From Chitinophagales bacterium (lineage in GTDB: Bacteria > Bacteroidota > Bacteroidia > Chitinophagales > Chitinophagaceae), in NCBI GenBank assembly GCA_026936105.1, contig JAIXKI010000001.1:86985-150984 (forward strand): 64,000 bases of DNA. The letters run 5' to 3'. The translations under genes were made by a program, and so were the position numbers. Of this stretch, positions 57,424 to 64,000 are shown one piece after another (position 1 is the first letter of the stretch; each line of letters opens with the position of its first letter). The notes under the pieces are model-generated. The model did no database searches. It was not told the origin of the DNA and was given only the letters and a program-made list of their open reading frames with translations.

Positions 57424-58047
57424 TTAAATAGCTTTGGGAAAAGACAAAAAGAGAATGATGATAACTCTGCTAATGTACGGAGGCAGATTCACCTGGATAA
57501 AATGAAGAGCATGTTGTATATGCTTCCTTACAGTCTCAATGGAGATATTCAGATGATCGGAAATTTGTTTATGGGTCAGGTGTTCATACCTGCTAAGTTT
57601 ATACACTTCTTTCATCCTGACCGGCATCCCTTCTACTGTTCGTTGAACAATTTCCCGTAACTGCTTTATATAGATCTCTGTTTCAGCATCAACAGGAGTA
57701 TTACTTACAATAGTTTCGGTAAGTACAACCAGATAATCACGTCTGGTTATATTTTTTTTTATGAAATGAATGCAATGATAACGAACACTGGTATGAAGAT
57801 AAGCTCTTAAAGATCCGGTAATCAGTAATTCACTCTTACGTTTCCATATTGATAGAAAGACGTCCTGAACAATATCTCTCGCACTTTCCTTGTCCCGCAA
57901 TACTTTTGCAGCCGTAACAAACAATTCTTCCCAATATTTTTGAAATAAAACATTGAACGAATTTTGATCTCCTATGGCTATTTGTTGAAGTAGCTCTTCA
58001 TCAGATTGTTTACTCACTTTAGCCAGTATGTTTTGATAGCCTGACAT
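57424..58047 (-). CDS. ECF sigma-70 factor
   Basis: A 207-residue extracytoplasmic-function sigma factor. Region 2 spans about 26-93 (FNVLFQKYWEELFVTAAKVL, DIVQDVFLSIWKRK) and region 4 about 130-187 (MPVRMKEVYKLSRYEHLTHKQISDHLNISIETVRKHI, here given only by its ends). A hydrophobic C-terminal tail (about 192-204, SRVIIILFLSF) is unusual for a soluble sigma factor and could tether it to the membrane or FecR. It is the first gene of the glycan locus, so it most likely drives its own operon. Confidence 0.93.
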   Translation of the reverse strand: MSGYQNILAKVSKQSDEELLQQIAIGDQNSFNVLFQKYWEELFVTAAKVLRDKESARDIVQDVFLSIWKRKSELLITGSLRAYLHTSVRYHCIHFIKKNITRRDYLVVLTETIVSNTPVDAETEIYIKQLREIVQRTVEGMPVRMKEVYKLSRYEHLTHKQISDHLNISIETVRKHIQHALHFIQVNLPPYISRVIIILFLSFPKAI

Positions 58048-58506
58048 ATAAAGTAATTTTTTTCATCTTATGAAGTTGATTTTAACAAATTATCAAAAAA
58101 TCTTTACCGAAATTAGGAAGTTCTTGAAACAAAAAATCAACTTTTCCTCTTTGGTTAATAAGAGATATTTAAAATTTAATGGCTGAAAGATTGGTAAAAT
58201 AAATCAAGTCAGTTATCAGTTCTTTTAAAAGCCTTTATTTTTAAGTTTCTATAGATCTAATAAGAAATGAAAAATAATTTTTTCGAAATCTTCATTTTCG
58301 TTCCTTATACTTTATCATTGCAATTTTTTAAAGACAGCTTCCTTCGGCTGCATCTCGTCCGATAAAACTATTATTGAGATCTGGCTAATTTTTTTGGTAT
58401 TTACTTTCTTAAAAGATTTATTGCAAAACGAATTCTATGATCTTAAAATTCAACTTCTAAAAGCATCATTATCCCGATGCTGATCACGAATTCCAGATCC
58501 GCAGTT
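58048..58506. other. 459-bp AT-rich intergenic region between the ECF sigma gene and map
   Basis: No gene was found on either strand. infA and rpmJ, which often follow map in Bacteroidota, are not here. The only open frame (58443-58685) overlaps map out of frame and looks like a shadow. The promoter of the glycan locus must lie here, but I could not identify a convincing -7 element. This is the junction between core ribosomal genes and the accessory locus. Confidence 0.6.
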
Positions 58507-59304
58507 TCAGGAAGTAAATAAATTGCTGTTCTTCTTCTCTTCTTCTTCAATGATACTATAATCTGAAAGAATGTCGGCCTTAATTTTCCTGACACATACA
58601 TCATGTTCAAAGTGTACGGAAGGTTTTCCATCTTTAGTTCGTACGGTCCAGCCATCATTTGCGGTATAAACATCTTTCTTTCCAAGATTGATCATCGGTT
58701 CTATTGCCAACACCATCCCTTCTTTCAGTTTTGTGCCGGTACCTCTTTTACCAAAATTGGGAACCTGCGGGTCTTCGTGCATGTTTTTGCCTAGTCCATG
58801 TCCTACTAATTCTCTCACCACTCCATATCCATATTTTTTTTCGGTGTGTTCCTGTATGGCAAAAGAAATATCGCCAATGCGGTTGCCGGCAATGGCTTTT
58901 TCAATTCCGAGATATAATGATTCTTTTGTGACCTTAATTAATTGTATCACATCTTTACCCGGGTTTCCAATAGCAAATGTATATGCATGATCACCATGCC
59001 ACCCATTTAAAATTACACCGATATCAACAGAAATGATATCTCCACCTTTCAATTCATTTTTATTGGGGAAACCATGCACCACCACATCATTTACCGACAG
59101 GCAGGAATTGAATGGATAACCATTGTAATTTAAGAAAGACGGAACCGCATTATGGTCCCTGATAAATTCCCCGATCATTTTGTCAATAGATAAAGTAGTA
59201 AGCCCGGGTCGGAGGATTTTTGCAACTTCAGTTAAAGTTTTACTGACAAGTAAAGCGCTCCACCGCATCTGTTCTGCCTGTTCATCGGTTTTATAAATGA
59301 TCAT
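58507..59304 (-). CDS. map: Methionine aminopeptidase type I
   Basis: Removes N-terminal Met from nascent proteins. The 265-residue enzyme has the pita-bread metal ligands in SVDIGVILNGWHGDHAYTF, the HGLGKNMHEDPQ histidine and the MVLAIEPMI glutamate. It follows secY, but a strong intrinsic terminator lies between them. In this genome the ribosomal operon stops being continuous here. Confidence 0.95.
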   Translation of the reverse strand: MIIYKTDEQAEQMRWSALLVSKTLTEVAKILRPGLTTLSIDKMIGEFIRDHNAVPSFLNYNGYPFNSCLSVNDVVVHGFPNKNELKGGDIISVDIGVILNGWHGDHAYTFAIGNPGKDVIQLIKVTKESLYLGIEKAIAGNRIGDISFAIQEHTEKKYGYGVVRELVGHGLGKNMHEDPQVPNFGKRGTGTKLKEGMVLAIEPMINLGKKDVYTANDGWTVRTKDGKPSVHFEHDVCVRKIKADILSDYSIIEEEEKKNSNLFTS

Positions 59305-59332
59305 AACGCAAATATCTGTTTAAAAAACAAAA

Positions 59333-59356
59333 CCCGGCAAGCAGAAACTTACCGGG
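59333..59356 (-). terminator. Intrinsic terminator between secY and map
   Basis: On the minus strand CCCGGTAAG, loop TTTCTG, CTTGCCGGG with one mismatch, followed by TTTTGTTTTTT. This is a textbook terminator 25 bp after the secY stop and 29 bp before the map ATG. Confidence 0.8.
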
Positions 59357-59381
59357 ACTTCTATCGGAAATAATTTCAATT

Positions 59382-60707
59382 TTAATATTGTATGGCTGAA
59401 GTGGCCTGGCGTCCCTGCAATCGGCCGCTTTTCATTAAACCATCATACTGGCGCATCAGCAACTGAGTTTCGATCTGTTGCAAAGTATCCAGTATCACTG
59501 CAACCATGATCAGCAAAGAAGTACCGCCAAAGAATGAAGAGAATCCCTGCGTAACCCCGAGCCGCTGAGCAATACCAGGAAAGATACCCACTATTGCCAG
59601 AAAGAGGGCTCCGGGTAAAGTGATGCGGTCCATGATTGTTCCGATATAATCCGTCGTTGGCTGACCTGGTTTTACTCCGGGGATAAAGCCGTTGTTCTGC
59701 TTAAGGTTATCGGATATCTGCTTGGGATTAAAGATTAATGCAGTGTACAGGTAAGTGAAAACTACCACCACCAATGAATAAATAACCATATACCAACCAT
59801 TCTGAGGATCGGTAAACATCGAGTTTAAAGTCTGTCCCCCACCAATTGTGATCAGAGTAGGAAGAAACATGATGGCCTGTGCAAAGATGATAGGCATTAC
59901 ACCTGCACTGTTCACTTTCAACGGTAAAAACTGGCGGGCTCCGCCAAATTGTTTGTTCCCGACTATCTGTTTGGCATAATTAACAGGCACTTTCCTTGTT
60001 CCCTGTATCAGCAAAATGCAACCCAAAATGATTCCAATCAGAACGGCTATTTCGATAATGAAAATTAATATATCACCGCTGCGTACAGATTTACTTTGAA
60101 ATTCCTGTAAAAAATTCTGAGGAAGGCGGGCAAGGATACCGATCATGATGATTAATGATGCCCCATTTCCCAATCCTTTGTCCGTAATTTTTTCTCCCAG
60201 CCACATCACAAATATAGAACCTGCCGTCAGTACCATAACTGTAGATAACCAGAAATAGGGACTGAATCCTGCAATCATTCCACCCTGCTGTGACATACGT
60301 TCGAGGTATGTAACATAGGCAGAAGACTGGAGTGCAGTAACTGCAACAGTTATGTAACGGGTATATTGATTGATTTTCTGCCGGCCGCTGTCTCCTTCTT
60401 TTTGCAATTTTTGAAATTTGGGAACCAGTACGGTCATCAATTGCATAAAGATGGATGCAGAAATATAAGGCATGATCCCTAATGCAAGAATCGAAGCCTG
60501 GTTAAATGCTCCTCCGGAAAAAGCATCTATCAAACCAAGAATACCATTATTGCTGCCGACTGACTTGAGTGCAATCGGGTCAATACCGGGCAATACAATA
60601 TGTGTACCTACCCTGTAAACAGCGATAAGTAATATTGTGTAAAGTATCTTGTTACGAAGTTCCTCGATACTCCAGATATTTCTCAGCGTCTTAATAAATC
60701 TTTTCAC
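59382..60707 (-). CDS. secY: Protein translocase subunit SecY
   Basis: Central channel of the Sec translocase. The 441-residue protein has ten predicted transmembrane helices. The N-terminal YRVGTHIVLPGIDP, the plug-region LGLIDAFSGGAFNQASILALGIMPYISASI and the C-terminal cytoplasmic loops are typical. It follows rplO in the standard spc order with a hairpin in the gap. Confidence 0.96.
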   Translation of the reverse strand: MKRFIKTLRNIWSIEELRNKILYTILLIAVYRVGTHIVLPGIDPIALKSVGSNNGILGLIDAFSGGAFNQASILALGIMPYISASIFMQLMTVLVPKFQKLQKEGDSGRQKINQYTRYITVAVTALQSSAYVTYLERMSQQGGMIAGFSPYFWLSTVMVLTAGSIFVMWLGEKITDKGLGNGASLIIMIGILARLPQNFLQEFQSKSVRSGDILIFIIEIAVLIGIILGCILLIQGTRKVPVNYAKQIVGNKQFGGARQFLPLKVNSAGVMPIIFAQAIMFLPTLITIGGGQTLNSMFTDPQNGWYMVIYSLVVVVFTYLYTALIFNPKQISDNLKQNNGFIPGVKPGQPTTDYIGTIMDRITLPGALFLAIVGIFPGIAQRLGVTQGFSSFFGGTSLLIMVAVILDTLQQIETQLLMRQYDGLMKSGRLQGRQATSAIQY

Positions 60708-60745
60708 TGGGTTAAATAAAGTTTAAAAACTCTTAAAACATAAAA

Positions 60746-60762
60746 ACGCATTTTCAATGCGT
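60746..60762 (-). terminator. Hairpin with U-tract between rplO and secY
   Basis: On the minus strand ACGCATT, loop GAA, AATGCGT, followed by TTTTATGTTTT. It may attenuate transcription into secY or act as an mRNA processing site inside the operon. Confidence 0.55.
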
Positions 60763-60781
60763 CATTTGCAAGGTAGAAAAT

Positions 60782-61231
60782 TTATTTGATAATCTCGACG
60801 GTTCCGCCTGCAGCTTCAATGACAGTTTGCGCTTTGCCGCTCACTTTATTCACTTTGAAACTGAGTTTTTTCTTCAGATCGCCATTACCAAGAATTTTCA
60901 CTTTATCATTTTGCCCGATAAGTCCGTTGACATAAAGTGTCTCAAGGCTAAATTCGGTGATACTGTATTTACCTGACAATTGTTCAAGCTGGCCGACATT
61001 AAATATTTTGTATTCCACACGATGGATATTTTTAAATCCACGTTTGGGAATACGGCGCTGAATCGGCATCTGGCCACCTTCATGAGACATCTTTCTTTTA
61101 AACCCGCTGCGGCTTTGATGGCCTTTGGTACCTTTAGTAGATGTTCCGCCATGCCCGGAGCCATCGCCACGACCTAATCTTTTTTCTTTATGTGTTGCTC
61201 CTTTGGCCGGTCTTAATTGATGTAATTTCAT
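60782..61231 (-). CDS. rplO: 50S ribosomal protein L15
   Basis: A 149-residue large-subunit protein with the Gly/Arg-rich N-terminus KRLGRGDGSGHGGTSTKGTKG and the conserved FEGGQ-like segment read here as HEGGQMPIQRRIPKRGF. It lies 54 bp after rpmD. Confidence 0.96.
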   Translation of the reverse strand: MKLHQLRPAKGATHKEKRLGRGDGSGHGGTSTKGTKGHQSRSGFKRKMSHEGGQMPIQRRIPKRGFKNIHRVEYKIFNVGQLEQLSGKYSITEFSLETLYVNGLIGQNDKVKILGNGDLKKKLSFKVNKVSGKAQTVIEAAGGTVEIIK

Positions 61232-61285
61232 TTTTTATGTTTTATACTTACGCCCTGAAAAGATCAGAGCTCGCATTTTAAAAAA

Positions 61286-61468
61286 TCAATCGAGTTCCTC
61301 CACCTTCACCAGGTGGTTCACTTTGCGAACCATGCCTAATATCTGGGGAGTTGCATTCACTTCTTTGGATACATTAGTTTTATTCAGTCCCAATGCTTTC
61401 AATGTTTTTTTCTGGCGCTCCGGCCTGTCTATAGGACTCTGTACTAATGTTATCTTGATCTTTTTCAT
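61286..61468 (-). CDS. rpmD: 50S ribosomal protein L30
   Basis: A 60-residue protein, standard bacterial length. IKITLVQSPIDRPERQKKTLKALGL is the family N-terminus, and MVRKVNHLVKVEE the C-terminus. Confidence 0.95.
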   Translation of the reverse strand: MKKIKITLVQSPIDRPERQKKTLKALGLNKTNVSKEVNATPQILGMVRKVNHLVKVEELD

Positions 61469-61536
61469 ATACTGAAATCATTTATTCATTTTACCGGCAA
61501 TCCAATATCCGGATTAAGGCAATTGATATATCACAT

Positions 61537-62055
61537 TTATCCGTTAAATACTTTTTTCAGGCCAAGAGTTCGTGTTTTAGCTACATGCACCGGCTCACGT
61601 AACAAAGCAAGCGCTTTGAACGTTGCTTTTACAACATTGTGTGGATTGGCTGATCCCAATGATTTTGCCAATACGTCTGTTATTCCGGCACTTTCCAGAA
61701 CGGCACGCATGCTGCCCCCGGCTATAACTCCGGTACCGTGTGCTGCAGGCTTTACCAACACTTTTGCAGCGCCTTCTTTTGCCCACTGTTCATGGGGAAT
61801 AGTGCCATGCATCACAGGAACACGGATCAGATTTTTCTTTGCATCTTCAATACCTTTTGTTATCGCTTCCTGAACTTCCTTTGCTTTTCCAAGACCATGT
61901 CCTACCACACCATTTTCATTGCCTACAACAACCAATGCTGAAAAACTGAACGCACGGCCACCCTTGGTGGTTTTTACCACACGATTGATAGCCACTACTT
62001 TTTCTTTCAGTTCCAGGTCGCCGGGTTTCACTCTGCTTACATTATATTTTGCCAT
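61537..62055 (-). CDS. rpsE: 30S ribosomal protein S5
   Basis: A 172-residue small-subunit protein. The start at 62055 ([10 protein letters not shown]) is preferred to the in-frame ATG at 62115, which overlaps rplR and adds a non-conserved 20-residue leader. The double-stranded-RNA-binding-like [22 protein letters not shown] and the [10 protein letters not shown] and [13 protein letters not shown] segments are conserved. Confidence 0.96.
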   Translation of the reverse strand: MAKYNVSRVKPGDLELKEKVVAINRVVKTTKGGRAFSFSALVVVGNENGVVGHGLGKAKEVQEAITKGIEDAKKNLIRVPVMHGTIPHEQWAKEGAAKVLVKPAAHGTGVIAGGSMRAVLESAGITDVLAKSLGSANPHNVVKATFKALALLREPVHVAKTRTLGLKKVFNG

Positions 62056-62077
62056 ATCAGATTTTGAAATATTTAAA

Positions 62078-62437
62078 TTAGAATTTAAGTCCTCCTTCCC
62101 TGGCTCCGTCAGCAAGAGCCTTCACCCGCCCGTGATATAAATAACCTCCACGATCAAAAGTCACTTCTTTCAATCCAAGATCAGAAGCTTTGCGGGCGAT
62201 AACCTGCCCCACCAACTTGCTTTTCTCACTCTTGTTTCCTTTTTGTGCCAGAATCTCTTTATCTTTTGATGATGCAGAAGCCAAAGTCATTCCATTGTTA
62301 TCATCAATCAGCTGTACATAAATATCATTATTGCTTCTGAAAACAGATAAACGGGGTATCTGGGCGCTTCCACTAATTTTTTGGCGTATGGTATAACGGA
62401 TCCTTTGCCTTCTCTCTGTTTTTGCTTTTGAATTCAT
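62078..62437 (-). CDS. rplR: 50S ribosomal protein L18
   Basis: A 119-residue 5S rRNA-binding protein. [15 protein letters not shown] and [19 protein letters not shown] near the N-terminus and [26 protein letters not shown] at the C-terminus (ends given) fit the family. Confidence 0.96.
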   Translation of the reverse strand: MNSKAKTERRQRIRYTIRQKISGSAQIPRLSVFRSNNDIYVQLIDDNNGMTLASASSKDKEILAQKGNKSEKSKLVGQVIARKASDLGLKEVTFDRGGYLYHGRVKALADGAREGGLKF

Positions 62438-62470
62438 ATTCTTGTTTCTGATTTATACGTTATCTCAATT

Positions 62471-63025
62471 TTATTTTCCTGCTGCTTTACCGGCTTTCTT
62501 ACGAACCACTTCACCTACATAACGTACACCTTTGCCTTTATACGGCTCCGGTTTACGAAGGCTGCGCAACTTGGCAGAAACTTGTCCCAGCAATTGCTTG
62601 TCAACACCCTCCAGCGAGATGATCGGATTCTGACCTTTCTCCTGTGTGGTAGCAACTTTTATTTCTTTGGGGACTTCGAAAATTATATTATGGGAGAATC
62701 CCAATGAAAGATCAAGAACATTACCCTGGTTAGCAGCCTTAAAACCAACACCGATCAACTCAAGTTTTTTGTGGTACCCTTCAGTTACTCCTTTAACCAT
62801 ATTAGCGACTAAAGCACGGTACAAGCCATGCAGTGCCCTATGGCGGATCTGGTCAGTGGGTCTTGTAAAAATCACATGGCCGTCTTTCACTTCCACCGTG
62901 ATATCACGGTCAATGAATTGCTGCAGCTCACCTTTTTTCCCTTTTACCGTCACTGCATTATCCTTGCCTACCGTGACTGTAACCCCATCGGGAATATTAA
63001 TTGCTTTTTTACCTATCCGAGACAT
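62471..63025 (-). CDS. rplF: 50S ribosomal protein L6
   Basis: A 184-residue protein of two tandem L6 folds. SRIGKKAINIPDGVTVTV opens it. The C-terminal EPYKGKGVRYVGEVVRKKAGKAAGK region holds the rRNA-binding KGKGxxY motif. Confidence 0.97.
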   Translation of the reverse strand: MSRIGKKAINIPDGVTVTVGKDNAVTVKGKKGELQQFIDRDITVEVKDGHVIFTRPTDQIRHRALHGLYRALVANMVKGVTEGYHKKLELIGVGFKAANQGNVLDLSLGFSHNIIFEVPKEIKVATTQEKGQNPIISLEGVDKQLLGQVSAKLRSLRKPEPYKGKGVRYVGEVVRKKAGKAAGK

Positions 63026-63056
63026 AATAATTTATTTAAATTAAACAGGTGAAATA

Positions 63057-63455
63057 TTAATACACATAACAGAGAACCTCACCACCAACATTCTGAGATT
63101 TGGCTTCCTTGTCAGTCATCACTCCCTTTGAGGTGGAAACGATCGCTACGCCTAATCCATTTTTCACCCGGCGAAACTCACCCGGTTTTGCATATTGGCG
63201 AAGGCCGGGCCTGCTGACCCGTTCCATATTATGAATAGCCGGCTGTTTGGTAGCAGGATCGTATTTCAATGCGATCTTGATCACCCCTTGCTTGCTATCA
63301 TCTTCAAATTTGTATTTCAGAATATAGCCCTGGTTATACAATATCTCTGTCATGCGCTTTTTCAAGTTTGAAGCGGGTATTTCAACAATTCTATGGCCCG
63401 CCATCTGTGCATTACGGATTCTCGTCAGGAAATCTGCTATAGGATCTGTTACCAT
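63057..63455 (-). CDS. rpsH: 30S ribosomal protein S8
   Basis: A 132-residue 16S rRNA-binding protein. DPIADFLTRIRNAQMAGH starts it and the C-terminal GLGVAIVSTSKGVMTDKEA is diagnostic. In many bacteria S8 represses the spc operon. Confidence 0.96.
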   Translation of the reverse strand: MVTDPIADFLTRIRNAQMAGHRIVEIPASNLKKRMTEILYNQGYILKYKFEDDSKQGVIKIALKYDPATKQPAIHNMERVSRPGLRQYAKPGEFRRVKNGLGVAIVSTSKGVMTDKEAKSQNVGGEVLCYVY

Positions 63456-63521
63456 AATAATGATCTTGTATTAAAATTTTTAAAATTCAAATTACTTAAA
63501 GGGAAACCCTTCTTTTATAAT

Positions 63522-63791
63522 TTACCAGCTTGCTTTTCTCAGGCCGGGAATCTTTCCATCCAATGCCATATCACGCAAAGCAATCCGGGATATCCCGAAA
63601 TAACGAACATATCCTCTTGGCCTGCCGCTGATCTTGCATCGGTTTTTCAACCGGACTTTCGAAGAGTTTTTCGGAAGTTCATCCAGCGCCTTCCATTCGC
63701 CTGCTTTTTTCAGTGCTTCTCTTTTGGCAGCATATTGTGCCACCATTCTTTCTCTCTTTTTTTCACGGGCTATTACTGATGTTTTAGCCAT
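63522..63791 (-). CDS. rpsN: 30S ribosomal protein S14, zinc-free type
   Basis: An 89-residue protein. [23 protein letters not shown] is the conserved core. The CxxC pairs of zinc-binding S14 are absent, so this is the C-minus long form. Confidence 0.96.
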   Translation of the reverse strand: MAKTSVIAREKKRERMVAQYAAKREALKKAGEWKALDELPKNSSKVRLKNRCKISGRPRGYVRYFGISRIALRDMALDGKIPGLRKASW

Positions 63792-63814
63792 AATGTTTAT
63801 TTCTTTTTATTGAG

Positions 63815-64000
63815 TTATGATTTATTTTTTATGTCTTTAAACGGCATTCCTAATTCTTTCAGCAGTTCGTATGCCTCTTCATCCGTATTGGCAGACGTAA
63901 CAAATGTGATATCAAATCCGGTGATACGGTTTACCTTGTCAATATCTATTTCCGGAAAAATGATCTGCTCCGTTACGCCCATAGTATAATTACCGCGGCC
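63815..64000 (-). CDS. rplE: 50S ribosomal protein L5, 5' end beyond window
   Basis: The C-terminal 61 residues are visible. [21 protein letters not shown] and the [22 protein letters not shown] tail are conserved L5 sequence. It continues past the right edge and precedes rpsN in spc order. Confidence 0.93.
   Translation of the reverse strand, partial: GRGNYTMGVTEQIIFPEIDIDKVNRITGFDITFVTSANTDEEAYELLKELGMPFKDIKNKS

Noticed and set aside
58443..58685. 80-codon minus-strand open frame overlapping the 3' end of map
   Set aside because: It is the map coding sequence read in another frame and then intergenic sequence; checked specifically for infA and rpmJ, with no match.
62056..62115. Extended S5 start at 62115
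   Set aside because: The added residues are not conserved in S5 and overlap the rplR coding end.
1..64000. tRNA, rRNA and CRISPR arrays
   Set aside because: Intergenic regions were read for cloverleaf-like GTTCGAATC arms, rRNA cores and regularly spaced repeats; none was seen.

Overview
The window looks like a chromosome segment of a Bacteroidota bacterium, most likely from the Chitinophagaceae or a close relative. The evidence is a SusC/SusD pair with an ECF sigma factor and FecR anti-sigma, many TAnnTTTG -7 promoter elements, a six-repeat ribosomal protein S1 with an acidic N-terminus, and an Mrp protein of the Bacteroidota type. The family-level assignment is inference. No rRNA, tRNA or CRISPR array was seen.

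Layout. Positions 1-33.4 kb are mostly ordinary core genes: acyl-CoA metabolism (glutaryl-CoA dehydrogenase, 3-hydroxybutyryl-CoA dehydrogenase, a thioesterase, two acyltransferases), pyrF, an atypical SDR, mrp, prmC, an ExbB/ExbD-like pair, peptidases (PepT, a bleomycin-hydrolase-like C1 peptidase, an M28 peptidase), a SlyD-like isomerase, a NamZ-like muramidase, fmt, an rRNA methyltransferase, a split proton-translocating transhydrogenase (pnt) operon carrying a guest four-helix-bundle gene, folA, thyA, proline dehydrogenase and rpsA. Positions 58.5-64 kb hold the 3' half of the spc ribosomal operon (rplE-rpsN-rpsH-rplF-rplR-rpsE-rpmD-rplO-secY) plus map, all on the minus strand.

Between them, about 33.5-58.0 kb, is a roughly 24 kb co-oriented glycan-utilisation locus. 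In transcription order it runs: ECF sigma, FecR, SusC (with an STN signalling domain), SusD, a GH109-like protein, a GH123-like protein, a DUF5107-TPR protein, a second GH123-like protein, a Tat-type exported TIM-barrel-like protein, an FG-GAP/VCBS protein, a PVC-type dehydrogenase/HEAT/cytochrome c fusion, a 1416-bp IS4-family insertion, a secreted phosphatase-family protein and an RraA-family remnant. One GH109-like and two GH123-like enzymes in the same locus suggest a glycan rich in N-acetylgalactosamine. The cytochrome c fusion suggests an added oxidative step. The locus is visibly more AT-rich than its flanks.

The locus is also decaying. Four single-base frameshifts (the RraA remnant, the Tat protein, the signal peptide of the second GH123-like gene, and the DUF5107-TPR gene) plus the IS insertion all fall inside it. 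I saw no such lesion in the core genes on either side. Real pseudogenisation is the simplest reading, but consensus error in AT-rich sequence must be excluded with reads.
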